Shown: positions 25,946 to 35,138 of the stretch, in pieces
How positions within the stretch are numbered: position 1 is the stretch's first letter
Layout: every line of letters begins with the position of its first letter
NCBI RefSeq assembly: GCF_001544835.2
Contig: NZ_FCNX02000002.1
Coordinates: forward strand, 496,001 to 560,000
DNA length: 64,000 bases
Source: Caballeronia fortuita
GTDB taxonomy: Bacteria; Pseudomonadota; Gammaproteobacteria; Burkholderiales; Burkholderiaceae
Direction: 5' to 3'
Translations under genes and position numbers: made by a program
The notes under the pieces: generated by a model
Told to the model about the DNA's origin: nothing
The model's database searches: none
What the model saw: the letters and a program-made list of their open reading frames with translations, nothing else

Positions 25946-26887
25946 ATGGACGAGCAAAAGATCGAAGGTCTCTGGACGCATCTGCACTGGCTCACGGTGC
26001 TCGCGGAACAAGGCAGCTACACGGCGGCGGCGGCGCGCCTGAACGTATCGAAGGCGGCGATGAGCCAGCGCATCGCCGAACTGGAACGCGCGGCGGGCGT
26101 GCAGCTCGTCACGCGCACGACGCGCAGCGTGCGTTTCACCGAAGCGGGCCGCAGGCTCGTCGACGACACGCGCGAACAGTACGAGCGCATCGCGTCGAGT
26201 TTCATGAGCGTGAAGGAGATGGCGGGCGTCGCGCGCGGGCTGATCCGCGTGACCGCGCCGATGGCGTTTTCGCGGCAGCAACTCGTGCCGCGCATGTCGG
26301 GTTTTCTGCACGCGCACCCTGACGTGCGGGTGCAGCTCGAAGCATCGGACAGACTGAGTTCGATTGCGACCGAAGGCTTCGATCTCGCCGTGCGGCACAG
26401 CGCGCAAGTGCCGGATACGCATGTCGCATGGAAGCTCTGCGACACGCATTCGGTGATCGTCGCGACGCGCGCTTACCTGAAGCGGCGCGGCACGCCCGCG
26501 ACGCCGAACGATCTCGCCACGCACGATTGTCTCGTCTATCCGCGTCCGCAGGCGTCGAGCATCTGGTCGTTCGAGCGCAAGGGCGGCCGCAAGAGTTCCG
26601 CCGGGCCGTACACGCTCGCGGTGAACGGGCCGTTCGCGGCGAACAACAGCGAAGTCTTGCGCGATGCGGCGCTCGACGATCTCGGCATCGCGCTATTGCC
26701 CGATTTCACCGCGCAGGCTGCCGTCCAGGCGGGCAAGCTCGTCGTGTTGTTGCCGGAATGGCGGCCGGTCGGCGCGTTCGCGGATCAGCTTTTCGTCGTG
26801 CGGCCTTATGCGCCGCACGTGCCGCGTGCGGTCGCGCTCTTCATTGGATATCTGCGCGAGACGTTTGCGGGCGGCTTTCCGCTCTAG
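25946..26887 (+). CDS. LysR-family regulator, divergent from mmsA
   Basis: 313 residues. N-terminal winged helix [20 protein letters not shown] and [20 protein letters not shown], then an effector domain beginning [20 protein letters not shown], which places it in the large LysR substrate-domain group with AaeR/CrgA-like members. I use the ATG at 25946, which leaves the standard N-terminus. It probably controls mmsA across the 112-base intergenic region. The inducer is unknown, perhaps a valine or alanine semialdehyde pathway intermediate. Confidence 0.88.
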   Translation: MDEQKIEGLWTHLHWLTVLAEQGSYTAAAARLNVSKAAMSQRIAELERAAGVQLVTRTTRSVRFTEAGRRLVDDTREQYERIASSFMSVKEMAGVARGLIRVTAPMAFSRQQLVPRMSGFLHAHPDVRVQLEASDRLSSIATEGFDLAVRHSAQVPDTHVAWKLCDTHSVIVATRAYLKRRGTPATPNDLATHDCLVYPRPQASSIWSFERKGGRKSSAGPYTLAVNGPFAANNSEVLRDAALDDLGIALLPDFTAQAAVQAGKLVVLLPEWRPVGAFADQLFVVRPYAPHVPRAVALFIGYLRETFAGGFPL

Positions 26888-26891
26888 AACG

Positions 26892-26927
26892 AAAAAACGC
26901 GCCGGCTTTGCAGCGGGCGCGTTTTTT
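26892..26927. terminator. Bidirectional terminator
   Basis: AAAAAACGCGCC (26892-26903) and GGCGCGTTTTTT (26916-26927) are perfect 12-base arms. It serves the rightward LysR gene and the leftward DUF4148 gene that converge here. Confidence 0.88.
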
Positions 26928-26941
26928 CGACGATGCGTCGT

Positions 26942-27244
26942 TCAATGATGCGCGAACGTCGGGAACACGTCGGCCTGAACCGCATTCACGCGAGCGCCCG
27001 ACTGCGCCGCACCGTCGGCCACGCCACCGTAACCGTTTTGCGCGGCGACGCGTGCTTCGGCGGCCTGGATGTCGGCGGGATAAGTCGTATCGCTGACGAC
27101 GCCGGGGTTATAACCGGCCTTCTCGAGTTGCACGATCTGCGCGCGGACTTCGGCGCGCGTCAAACCTTGATTCGATTGTGCGAACGATGCGACGGGAGCC
27201 GCAAAAGCAAGCGCGACCGCTGCGATACCGATGAGCTTCTTCAT
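26942..27244 (-). CDS. DUF4148 small exported protein
   Basis: 100 residues. Signal peptide MKKLIGIAAVALAFAAPVAS with FAQ cleavage, then the family core GLTRAEVRAQIVQLEKAGYNP and YPADIQAAEARVAAQ. DUF4148 proteins are typical of Burkholderia and relatives, often stress- or biofilm-responsive, of unknown function. The ATG has GGAGGAAAGGATC in front. A 9-base inverted repeat lies about 80 bases upstream. Confidence 0.9.
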   Translation of the reverse strand: MKKLIGIAAVALAFAAPVASFAQSNQGLTRAEVRAQIVQLEKAGYNPGVVSDTTYPADIQAAEARVAAQNGYGGVADGAAQSGARVNAVQADVFPTFAHH

Positions 27245-27321
27245 GATCCTTTCCTCCGTACGGACGTTTTGAGTTGCCGCTTACGCTGCTGTGTTCTGCT
27301 CGTTCGCGACCGTTGAAGAGA

Positions 27322-27358
27322 GTTTAGGTATCGCACGTCCTAGGGTAAATACCTAAAC
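27322..27358. promoter_or_regulatory. Inverted repeat upstream of the DUF4148 gene
   Basis: GTTTAGGTA (27322-27330) and TACCTAAAC (27350-27358) are perfect 9-base arms with 19 bases between. The right part also forms a shorter near-palindrome, TAGGGTAAATACCTA. This looks like a response-regulator binding region; the regulator is unknown. Confidence 0.5.
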
Positions 27359-27497
27359 GGCGAAATCACTTTTGGCGAAAACCCGACTAATCCGGTTAGC
27401 GCGCGAAGCGAACCAAGTGCTCGCGTATCGCCTATAACCAAGAGCGGAGCGCCCTTTTTAAACGGCGCATAGCACGAACGATCGTTTATTCAGGGGA

Positions 27498-28736
27498 ATG
27501 ACCTTGAACCGAATCCTTGTGATCGGCGCAGGCTTCGCCGGTCTGTGGAGCGCGCTGTCGGCGGCGCGCAAGCTGGACGAACTCGGGCACACGGAAGAAA
27601 CCGAAGTCGCCATCGTCAATCCGGTGCCTTTTCATAGCGTGCGCGTGCGCAACTACGAGCTGCCGCTCGATCCGACGCTCGTTCAGCTCGATGCCGTGCT
27701 CGGACCCGCGGGCGTGCGCCTGATTCAAGCGAAGGCCACCGGGCTCGACAGCGAGAATCACAGCGTGACCATCGAGCATGAAGGCGCATCCGAAACGCTC
27801 ACCTACGACCGGCTGATTCTCGCGGCGGGCAGCGTGCTCGTGCGTCCGCCGATCCCGGGCCTCGAACACTTCTCGTTCGATGTCGATACCTACGCCGGCG
27901 CGTGCAAGCTCCAGGCGCATCTGCTGACATTGCCCGCGCTGCCCGACACGCCGGGCCGCTACACGGCGGTCGTCGTCGGCGCGGGGTTGACGGGCATCGA
28001 ACTCGCGGCGGAGCTGCCCGCGCGCTTGCGCGAAATCGTCGCGCAATGCGATCGCGACAAGGTGCGCGTGATTCTCGCGGATCGTTCGTCGAAGATCGCG
28101 CAATCGATGGGCGGCGCGCAGCATGTCATCGAAGGCGCGTTGTCGACGCTCGAAGTGGAGATGCGGCCGGGCGTGACGCTCGAATCGCTCGACGGCCAGA
28201 GCGTCACCTTGCGCGACGGCGCCGGCAGCGAGCGCATCGAGGCGGCGACGGTCGTCTGGTGCGGCGGCATGCACGCGAATGCGCTCGCGGCGCAGTTGCC
28301 GGTCACGCCCGATCCGCTCGGCCGCGTGCCCGTCGATACGTTCCTGCGCGCGGAAGGCGTGCCGGATGTGTTCGCTGCGGGCGATTGCGCGCGGATCCTG
28401 ATCGACGGCACGCGGCCATCGGTGATGTCATGCCAGCATGGCCGGCCGATGGGACGTTATGCGGGCAATAACGCCGTCTGCGATTTTTACGGCATCGAGA
28501 TGCTGCCGCTATCGATCGACTGGTATGCGACGATCTGCGATCTTGGGCCGTGGGGCGCGGTGTACACGGAAGGCTGGGACCGGAAGCTCGTCTCCGAAGG
28601 CGAGACGGCGAAGGCGACGAAGCGCACCATCAACGGCGAGCGCATCTATCCGCCGAAGGGCGGTACGCGCGAAGATCTGTTCAGGGCGGCGGCGCCCGTC
28701 GTACAAACGCCGCCGCCTGCCGAAACGCGCGGATGA
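27498..28736 (+). CDS. FAD-dependent pyridine nucleotide oxidoreductase (NDH-2 type)
   Basis: 412 residues. N-terminal FAD site LVIGAGFAGLWSAL; YDRLILAAGS in the middle; second dinucleotide site VVVGAGLTGIELAAEL for NAD(P)H; and PDVFAAGDCAR for the flavin near the C-terminal part. This is the layout of type II NADH dehydrogenases and related single-subunit oxidoreductases: electrons pass from NADH to a quinone at the membrane surface. No obvious C-terminal membrane helix is present, so a soluble oxidoreductase of the same family is the alternative. It stands alone; the aldolase gene converges 11 bases downstream. Confidence 0.85.
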   Translation: MTLNRILVIGAGFAGLWSALSAARKLDELGHTEETEVAIVNPVPFHSVRVRNYELPLDPTLVQLDAVLGPAGVRLIQAKATGLDSENHSVTIEHEGASETLTYDRLILAAGSVLVRPPIPGLEHFSFDVDTYAGACKLQAHLLTLPALPDTPGRYTAVVVGAGLTGIELAAELPARLREIVAQCDRDKVRVILADRSSKIAQSMGGAQHVIEGALSTLEVEMRPGVTLESLDGQSVTLRDGAGSERIEAATVVWCGGMHANALAAQLPVTPDPLGRVPVDTFLRAEGVPDVFAAGDCARILIDGTRPSVMSCQHGRPMGRYAGNNAVCDFYGIEMLPLSIDWYATICDLGPWGAVYTEGWDRKLVSEGETAKATKRTINGERIYPPKGGTREDLFRAAAPVVQTPPPAETRG

Positions 28737-28747
28737 GGCGTGACGAA

Positions 28748-29650
28748 TCAGACCTTCTTGACGGAAGCGTCGTAGATTTCGTCGATGGACTGTTCGAGCG
28801 TCTTGTCGAACTCGCTGTCGCTCATGTCCTTCTTCAGCTCGTTGATGAGCGCGCGCGAGAAGCTCGCGATCATGCCGTGGTTCTGCGCCAGCTTCTTGCA
28901 CGCATCGCTGCGCGTATAGCCGCCCGACAGCGCGACGACGCGCACGACACGCGGATGCTCGATCAGCGGACGATAGAAATCCGCTTCATCGGGGATGGTC
29001 AGCTTGATCATCACCTGGCTCGATTCCGGCAGCGCGTCGAGGCCCTTCAGCAATTCGTCGCGAAGAATCTTTTCCGCGCCTTTCTTGTCCGGGCTCTTGA
29101 TCGACACTTCGGGCTCGAGGATCGGCACGAGACCGTGACCGATGATCTGCGCGCCCACTTCGAACTGCTGCTTCGCCACGGCGGCGATGCCTTTTTCATC
29201 GGCCTGATGGATCACCGAGCGCATCTTCGTGCCGAAGATGCCGAGCTTCGCGGCGCGCGCGAGCAGATCGTCGAGGCCGGGAATCGGCTTCATGATCTGC
29301 ACGCCGTCGGCTTCGGTTTCGAGACCTTTATCGACCTTCAGGAACGGCACGACGCCGCGATCTTCCCACAGGAACGTGGGCACCGGCTTGCCTTCCGCTT
29401 CGCCGTCCATCGTGCGCTCGAACAGAATTGCGCCGATGACCTTCTTGCCCGTGAACGACGGCGCCGTGACGATGCGCACGCGCATTTCATGCATCAGCTT
29501 GAACATTTCGGCGTCGCCGTTATAGGCGTCGTCCGGAATGCCGTATTGCCGCAGCGCGCCCGGCGTCGATCCGCCGCTCTGATCCAGAGCGGCGATGAAA
29601 CCATCCTTCTCAGCCATTTGCGCGAGCATTTTTTCGTTAGCCACGAACAT
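28748..29650 (-). CDS. Class I fructose-bisphosphate aldolase
   Basis: 300 residues from an ATG with GAGGAGGAA directly upstream. Early blocks are GFIAALDQSGGSTPGALRQYG and FERTMDG; then PFLKVDKGLE, EPEVSIKSPDK, and QVMIKLTIPDE, which carries lysine in the Schiff-base position. The match is to the bacterial fructose-bisphosphate aldolase class 1 type (Fda), not the zinc class II enzyme. It interconverts fructose 1,6-bisphosphate with glyceraldehyde 3-phosphate and dihydroxyacetone phosphate in glycolysis and gluconeogenesis. Single gene; promoter region to its right. Confidence 0.92.
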   Translation of the reverse strand: MFVANEKMLAQMAEKDGFIAALDQSGGSTPGALRQYGIPDDAYNGDAEMFKLMHEMRVRIVTAPSFTGKKVIGAILFERTMDGEAEGKPVPTFLWEDRGVVPFLKVDKGLETEADGVQIMKPIPGLDDLLARAAKLGIFGTKMRSVIHQADEKGIAAVAKQQFEVGAQIIGHGLVPILEPEVSIKSPDKKGAEKILRDELLKGLDALPESSQVMIKLTIPDEADFYRPLIEHPRVVRVVALSGGYTRSDACKKLAQNHGMIASFSRALINELKKDMSDSEFDKTLEQSIDEIYDASVKKV

Positions 29651-29818
29651 TTCCTCCTCGAAGTTCAAACACCGGACTTGTGCAAACACAGTCCGGGCTT
29701 ATGGTTCAACTTCTGCAAGTGTAATGGTTTTGACGAACGCTCAAGCCGTGTAAATCCGCCATTCGCGCGCAAATGGGGCGATGTCGTGCGCTAACGCACA
29801 GCCCGCGACAGGAAAAAA

Positions 29819-30223
29819 TCAGGAAGCGGCGGAATTGAGATCGCCCGCATTGCCGGAGCGCGTGAAGGTTGCGAGTGCGCGGCGCAGAAACGACGGCGCG
29901 CGTGCGAAGTCGCCGGCTTGCGGCAGTTGCGCATGATCGTTCGATGTCTGCGCAACGGCTTCGACCGCTTCGACCGCTGCAACGGCTTCCGGCGCAGGAA
30001 GCGGAGCGAGCTTTTCGCGCGCATCGCCGCAACGCTGATTGAGCACGCGGCGCATGTCGGGGTCGTCGATCAGCGCCTGCGCGGTCGCCATGCCGCGTTC
30101 GAATTGCAGCGCATAGGCGATATCGGTGAAGTCTTCGTAGCGGCCGCTATCGGCCAGCTCGTACGCCAGTTCGAGTGTGCGCCGGCGTTTCCATGCATCG
30201 AAATCGTCGTGGGCCGTGCTCAA
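29819..30223 (-). CDS. Hypothetical protein, helical, unknown family
   Basis: 134 residues if translation begins at a TTG (30221-30223) preceded by AAGAGGA. The frame is open to 30379, but the extra N-terminus has no recognisable features. The protein is rich in Ala, Arg, Asp and Glu (DFDAWKRRRTLELAYELADS), predicted mostly helical, with a Pro/Ala/Val-rich linker (PLPAPEAVAAVEAVEAVA) after residue 80. No signal peptide or membrane segment. I do not recognise it. Confidence 0.5.
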   Translation of the reverse strand: MSTAHDDFDAWKRRRTLELAYELADSGRYEDFTDIAYALQFERGMATAQALIDDPDMRRVLNQRCGDAREKLAPLPAPEAVAAVEAVEAVAQTSNDHAQLPQAGDFARAPSFLRRALATFTRSGNAGDLNSAAS

Positions 30224-30528
30224 GGTGTCCTCTTCATCGCGATGAGGTGCTGTGGATGTTAGCCCGCGCCAAACGTTTTGCCGTTGTCGCTCCACAACAT
30301 GCAGACGAAAAGCATCGACGAAATCGTACAAAAAGCGCTTGCCTAAAGCGCCGGATTCGCGATAGCCCTCGCTTGACAAGGCGCGCGCAAGGTATTTAAT
30401 TCACTCACCCGCCACGCGAGAAAGCGATGGGCGGCGGCCGACATCTCCTGTCTGCGCTGTGAAGCAGTCCCGACGTATTGGTTGTTCGCTCCATGTGGAG
30501 CGCGATGTGCCTTTATCGGAGCCGCGTC
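30224..30528. other. Intergenic region with divergent promoters
   Basis: About 305 bases between a leftward hypothetical gene and the rightward carboxypeptidase gene. It contains the strong rightward promoter at 30373-30400. Nothing else is recognised. Confidence 0.5.
30373..30400 (+). promoter_or_regulatory. Promoter of the D-Ala-D-Ala carboxypeptidase gene
   Basis: TTGACA (30373-30378), 16-base spacer, TTTAAT (30395-30400). A perfect -35 and a 4/6 -10, about 125 bases before the start codon. Confidence 0.65.
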
Positions 30529-32181
30529 ATGAACCCGCTTTCAGGAAGTCCGGCACGCGCTGCCGCTCTTGCTCTCGCCTGCGCGCTCGCCGCGCTCATC
30601 GCCGGATGCGGCGGCTCCGATTCCGACGATACCTCCGTCCCCGACGCCATCACCCAGGTCATGAAAAAGCCCATGTATCAGGGCGCGACGTGGGCGCTGC
30701 GCGTCGTCGATCTGAATTCGGGCGATCTCATCTACGACATGAATTCGAACGCGCAGGTGTATGTCGCATCGGTGCGCAAGGTGTTTTCGCTCGGCGCGAC
30801 GCTCGATCAGTACGGCGCGCAGCATCAGTTCCAGACGCCGGTCTATCGCATGGGCACGGTGGACGCAAGCGGCACGCTCAACGGCAATCTCGTGCTCGTC
30901 GCGAGCGGCGATCTCTCGATGGGCGGCCGCACGAACCCCGATGGCACGCTCGCCTGGACCAACTTCGACCACAACGAGGCCAACAGTCTCGGCAACGCGC
31001 AGATCACCGCGCCCGATCCGCTCGCGGGCTACGATTCGCTCGCCGCGCAGGTGGCGGCATCGGGCATCAGGAAGATCAACGGCGAAGTCGTGATCGACGA
31101 CCGTCTTTTCGATCCCTTCGAGTTTCGCGGCGAATTCATGTTGCGCCCGATCTTCGTGAACGACGACGTCGTCGATACGATCATCTCGCAGGGCAGCGCA
31201 GGCTCGGCGACGCCGGTGGATTACCGGCCGAAGTCATCGGTGTTCACGGTGCAGTCCACGTTGATGACCGGGCAGGCGGGCACGGCGGCGAACATCACCG
31301 TGACGCCGGCGGACCCGACGTGCTTCGGCACGCTGCCTTGCACGGGCGCGATCGGCGGCTCGATTCCCGCGGGTTACGTGCCGCCGATCGTGCCGAGCTT
31401 CCCGGTGATCCGCACGTTTCGCATCACCGCGCCGCAGAACTACGCGCGCTCCGTGCTCATCGACGCGCTCGCGCGCGCAGGCGTGACCGTGACCGCGCCG
31501 GCCGTCGAAGGCAATCCGGTGCAACTGCTGCCCGCGAAGAACGCGTATTCTGCCGACACGCGCGTCGCGCAACTCACGTCGCAACCGCTCAGCGAATATT
31601 CGAAGTGGATCTTGAAGGTCAGCTACAACATCGGCGCGGATACGAGTCTCATGCTCTTCGGCGTCGCGAACAACGGCTCGACCACGCTGCAAACGGCGCT
31701 CGCGGCGGAGAACGCGAAGCTGTCGGCCGCGCCGTTCAACGTGCCGATGACGCAGACGCATTTCATCGACGGCAGCGGCGGCGGCGAAACGACAGCCACG
31801 CCGGTCGCGGTCATCGCGATGCTGCGCGCGATGGGCGGCCGCCCGGCATTCCCCGCTTATGTGGATTCGCTGCCCTTTCTCGGCGTCGACGGCTCGCTCG
31901 CGAGCACGACCGATTTCGAAACCGATCCGACGCTCGCGGGCGCGAAGGGCAAGGTGTACGCGAAAACCGGCACGTACGTGACCGGCACCGACAATCCGGA
32001 CGGCACCGCGACGACCACGCTGAAGGGACAGGCGCTCGCCGGTTATATCGACGCGAAGAGCGGACGCCGGCTCGCGTTCGCGCTCGTCGTGAACAACGTG
32101 CCGATCGCCGACGTGCCCGACATCATCAACGTCTTCAACGATCAGGGCACGATCGCGGCGAATCTGTGGAAGCTGCAATGA
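30529..32181 (+). CDS. dacB: D-alanyl-D-alanine carboxypeptidase/endopeptidase, PBP4 type, lipoprotein
   Basis: 550 residues. The leader ends in LIAGC followed by Gly/Ser/Asp, a lipoprotein box. The three penicillin-binding motifs are present: SVRK (SxxK, nucleophile Ser) near the start, SYN (SxN) in KVSYNIGAD, and KTG in YAKTGTY. Long inserted domains between motifs I and II are as in PBP4 (peptidase family S13). It trims or cross-cleaves peptidoglycan peptides in the periplasm. The lipid anchor is unusual compared with E. coli PBP4, which is soluble or loosely bound. The ATG at 30529 has GGAG upstream. Confidence 0.9.
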   Translation: MNPLSGSPARAAALALACALAALIAGCGGSDSDDTSVPDAITQVMKKPMYQGATWALRVVDLNSGDLIYDMNSNAQVYVASVRKVFSLGATLDQYGAQHQFQTPVYRMGTVDASGTLNGNLVLVASGDLSMGGRTNPDGTLAWTNFDHNEANSLGNAQITAPDPLAGYDSLAAQVAASGIRKINGEVVIDDRLFDPFEFRGEFMLRPIFVNDDVVDTIISQGSAGSATPVDYRPKSSVFTVQSTLMTGQAGTAANITVTPADPTCFGTLPCTGAIGGSIPAGYVPPIVPSFPVIRTFRITAPQNYARSVLIDALARAGVTVTAPAVEGNPVQLLPAKNAYSADTRVAQLTSQPLSEYSKWILKVSYNIGADTSLMLFGVANNGSTTLQTALAAENAKLSAAPFNVPMTQTHFIDGSGGGETTATPVAVIAMLRAMGGRPAFPAYVDSLPFLGVDGSLASTTDFETDPTLAGAKGKVYAKTGTYVTGTDNPDGTATTTLKGQALAGYIDAKSGRRLAFALVVNNVPIADVPDIINVFNDQGTIAANLWKLQ

Positions 32182-32193
32182 GGGTCTATCGGC

Positions 32194-33063
32194 TCACCAC
32201 GCGCCCGCGAACGCCAGCACCGCGCGGTTGAACGCGCCCGGACTCGCGACATTCATCCCGTGCGATGCGCGCGCGATCGTCTGACGCTCGGCGAATTCGA
32301 TCCACTCTTCGAGCTTCTCGACGTTGTTGCGGAACATGCGCGGGCTTCTCTCGCCGTCGATCAGAAGCGTGCGGCACTTGATGTCGCGCGCCGCTTCGCG
32401 CGTGTATGCGGGCAGCGGATCGCGGAATTGCTTGGGCAGCGTGAGCGCATTGTCGAGCGCCATGCGGCGGAAGCTCTCCGTGCTCTTGTTCCAGAAGCCC
32501 GGCATGCTGACCGAATCCACGAACATTTCGAGACCGCGATCGAATTCGCCTTCTTCGATCAGCTCGGCGACGCGCGTGCGCAACGCGTTCGTCGCGGGCG
32601 GCAGCGTCGCGGTCACGGCCTGCGGCATGGTTTGCAGCGGGCCGCCCGGATCGGCGAGCGTGAGCGTCTTCACGAGACGCGGAAACTCGCGCGCGAGATG
32701 AAACGCGACACAGCCGCCGCGCGAATGCCCGACGAGATGCACCGGCGCGAGATCGAGCGACTCGATGAATTCCGCCATTTCCGCGACATGCGCTTCGAGG
32801 CTGAACTCGCCCTGCACGAAGGCATCGACGGCAGGCCAGTAATGCGAAAGGCTCGGCGCGATCACGCGGAACTGCTTCGCGAGCGGCACGATTTGCGCGT
32901 CCCAGTAGCGGTAATCGCACAGCGAACCGTGCACGAGAACGAGCGGCTCGCCCTCGCCGCACTCGACATACGGCACCGAAATACCCGATTTCGTCGTGGC
33001 GAACGACGGTTCGGGCAGGCCTTGCACGGCGGTGAGTACGGACAGATCGGTTCGCGCGTTCAT
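32194..33063 (-). CDS. Alpha/beta-fold hydrolase
   Basis: 289 residues. PLVLVHGSLCDYRYW gives the oxyanion HG motif, LVGHSRGG the nucleophile Ser elbow, TLLIDGERSPRM the acid region, and ASHGMNVASPGAF the catalytic His near the end. Substrate unknown. The ATG at 33063 has GGAG eight bases upstream. It is divergent from a LysR gene with 115 bases between, suggesting control by that regulator. Confidence 0.85.
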   Translation of the reverse strand: MNARTDLSVLTAVQGLPEPSFATTKSGISVPYVECGEGEPLVLVHGSLCDYRYWDAQIVPLAKQFRVIAPSLSHYWPAVDAFVQGEFSLEAHVAEMAEFIESLDLAPVHLVGHSRGGCVAFHLAREFPRLVKTLTLADPGGPLQTMPQAVTATLPPATNALRTRVAELIEEGEFDRGLEMFVDSVSMPGFWNKSTESFRRMALDNALTLPKQFRDPLPAYTREAARDIKCRTLLIDGERSPRMFRNNVEKLEEWIEFAERQTIARASHGMNVASPGAFNRAVLAFAGAW

Positions 33064-33178
33064 GAATAAGCTCCTATGAATGCGACTATGCGCCGCGCCG
33101 AAGCAAAAGAAAAACGCATAATTTTGATAGAATCGTTCAGATTTTCTGATAGCAAGCCGCGCCAGCCGGCCGTTCACC

Positions 33179-34027
33179 ATGAAAGCGCTCGATCTGGACG
33201 TTCTCGCGATGATCATCGCCGTTGCGGACACCGGCAATATCAGCCGCGCGGCCGAGCTGGTGCATCGCTCGCAATCGGCGGTCAGCATGCAGATCAAGAC
33301 GCTGGAAACCGCGCTCGGCAAGCCGCTTTTCGTGCGCAAGCCGCGCAGCGTGGTGCCGACGCAGGACGGCGAAGTGCTGCTCACCTACGCGCGCCGCATG
33401 ATCGCGCTGCGCGACGAGGCGTGGGCGGCGGTCGTGCGGCCCGACGTGACCGGGCGCGTGGTGATCGGCGTGCCGGACGATTACGCGTCGTCGCTTTTTC
33501 CGCCGATCCTCAAGAAATTTTCCGCGACCTATCCGAAAGTGGAAATTCAGGTCGTCGGCTTGCCGAGCCTCGCGCTCGCGCCGATGGTGAAAGACGGCTC
33601 CGTCGATCTCGTTTGCGCGACGCGCGTGAAAGGTCTGTCGGGCGAATTCCTGCGCCACGAGCCGATGGTCTGGGCCGCCGCGCCCGGCACCGAAATCTGG
33701 AAGGAGCGCCCGTTGCCGATCGCCGTGTTCCTGCCGGGCAGCGTCGCACGCGAGAACGCAATCCGCAGCCTGGAGCGCGCGCGCATCGGCTATCGGACGT
33801 CGTATGAAAGCCCGAGCCTGCTCGGTCTTTTGACGATGGCCGAAGCGGGTCTTGCCGTGACGCCGCTCGCAAAATGCGCGGTGCCGGCGCATTTCACGCT
33901 GCTCGGGCCGGCTCAAGGTCTGCCCGATATCGGCACGCTGGAAGTGGTGCTGGCGCGCAGCGCGGCGTCGAACCGGCCGCCGTGCGACTTTCTCGCCGAA
34001 CGCATCACGGCCGAGTTGCGGCGCTGA
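33179..34027 (+). CDS. LysR-family regulator
   Basis: 282 residues. Winged helix LDVLAMIIAVADTGNISRAA with SQSAVSMQIKTLETALGKPL, then an effector domain starting GRVVIGVPDDYASSLFPPIL. AT-rich sequence with a repeated TGATAG lies in the intergenic region facing the hydrolase gene and may be its operator. Its 3' end overlaps the convergent squalene/phytoene synthase gene by 23 bases. Confidence 0.88.
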   Translation: MKALDLDVLAMIIAVADTGNISRAAELVHRSQSAVSMQIKTLETALGKPLFVRKPRSVVPTQDGEVLLTYARRMIALRDEAWAAVVRPDVTGRVVIGVPDDYASSLFPPILKKFSATYPKVEIQVVGLPSLALAPMVKDGSVDLVCATRVKGLSGEFLRHEPMVWAAAPGTEIWKERPLPIAVFLPGSVARENAIRSLERARIGYRTSYESPSLLGLLTMAEAGLAVTPLAKCAVPAHFTLLGPAQGLPDIGTLEVVLARSAASNRPPCDFLAERITAELRR

Positions 34028-35066
34028 TTTCAGCTTCGATTGCGCGCATGCGGCGCGAAGCCCACGCGCGCACCATGCCGTTCGATGCCACCATCGGCAG
34101 CGACGCCGCCATGACACGGTACACGTCGTTACGGCGCACTTTCGAGACCTTCTGCGGATCGAGCCACGCGTCGTTGCGCGCGAGCAGCACGAGCGTTTCG
34201 AGGCCGATCATGATCGGCCAGAGACACGCGAGGCGCAGACGGATCGCGCCCGGCGGAATCGCGAGCGTGTATTCGACCGCGTCCTGAAAGAGCGCGAGCG
34301 ACGTGCGCAGCAAGTCGAAGAGCACGGGTCGCGCGCGCGCCGATGTCTCCGGCCGCAGCAAATCCCGCGGCGCGAGGCCGTGACGCGCGAGCATCGATTC
34401 GGGTAGATAACATCGGCCAATGCGCAAATCCTTGGCGCAGTCGCGCAGCACGTTCGTCATCTGCAGCGCCTTGCCGAAGCGCACGCCGAGCGGGAGCATC
34501 GTGCCGGGCGCGGCTTTCAGCGTGCCGGGCATGTGCGCGTAGGTCATCGTCGTCCAGAATTCGCCGACGCAGCCCGCGACGAGATATGTGTACCGATCCA
34601 GCGCGTCGTATTCCTTCAACGCGACGATCTCGCCCGATGTCTCGTCGGGAAACGTGCGCAGGTCGAACTCCATACCCGTGGAGAGCGTCGTGACGATGCC
34701 GCGCACGGCGGCCTGATCCTGCGCGCTCAGTTGCGGCAGGATCGCGAGCCCCGCGCCGAGCGATTCGAGCAAGGCGCGTTCGTCGGGCTGTGCCTGCTGA
34801 CCCGCAACTTCGCCCGCGATGCGCGCGAGCGCGCCGTCATCGGATGCGCCATTGACTTGCGCGCGCAGCGAAAGCAGCAATTCCAGCCGACGCTGCGGCG
34901 GGATCAGCGACGTATCCGCGATGGTATCGGCGGCGCGCGCGAGCAGATACGCGAGCCCGATGGGATCGCGCATGCCCGTCGGCAGAATGCGCAGCGTGAG
35001 ATAAAACGAGCGCGACACGCTCTTGAGAAGCGGGCCCAGCAAAAAGGCCCGGGGCGAATTATTCAT
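34005..35066 (-). CDS. Squalene/phytoene synthase family protein
   Basis: 353 residues. The two Asp-rich motifs that bind farnesyl diphosphate through magnesium are visible: ARAADTIADT (about residue 47) and NVLRDCAKDLRIGRCYLP (about residue 205). VSRSFYLTLRILP at the N-terminus is the family start. It should join two farnesyl diphosphates to squalene, the precursor of hopanoids, or make a related C30 product. No hpn genes are adjacent, so it is an orphan copy here. Length and sequence resemble one-step squalene synthases more than HpnC/HpnD. Confidence 0.85.
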   Translation of the reverse strand: MNNSPRAFLLGPLLKSVSRSFYLTLRILPTGMRDPIGLAYLLARAADTIADTSLIPPQRRLELLLSLRAQVNGASDDGALARIAGEVAGQQAQPDERALLESLGAGLAILPQLSAQDQAAVRGIVTTLSTGMEFDLRTFPDETSGEIVALKEYDALDRYTYLVAGCVGEFWTTMTYAHMPGTLKAAPGTMLPLGVRFGKALQMTNVLRDCAKDLRIGRCYLPESMLARHGLAPRDLLRPETSARARPVLFDLLRTSLALFQDAVEYTLAIPPGAIRLRLACLWPIMIGLETLVLLARNDAWLDPQKVSKVRRNDVYRVMAASLPMVASNGMVRAWASRRMRAIEAEISAATRP

Positions 35067-35138
35067 GACTCGGATCGGATGACTGCGGCCTCGCGCGCCT
35101 GAATCGCGCGCCGCCGCATTGTATCCGTCCGGGTCGGC

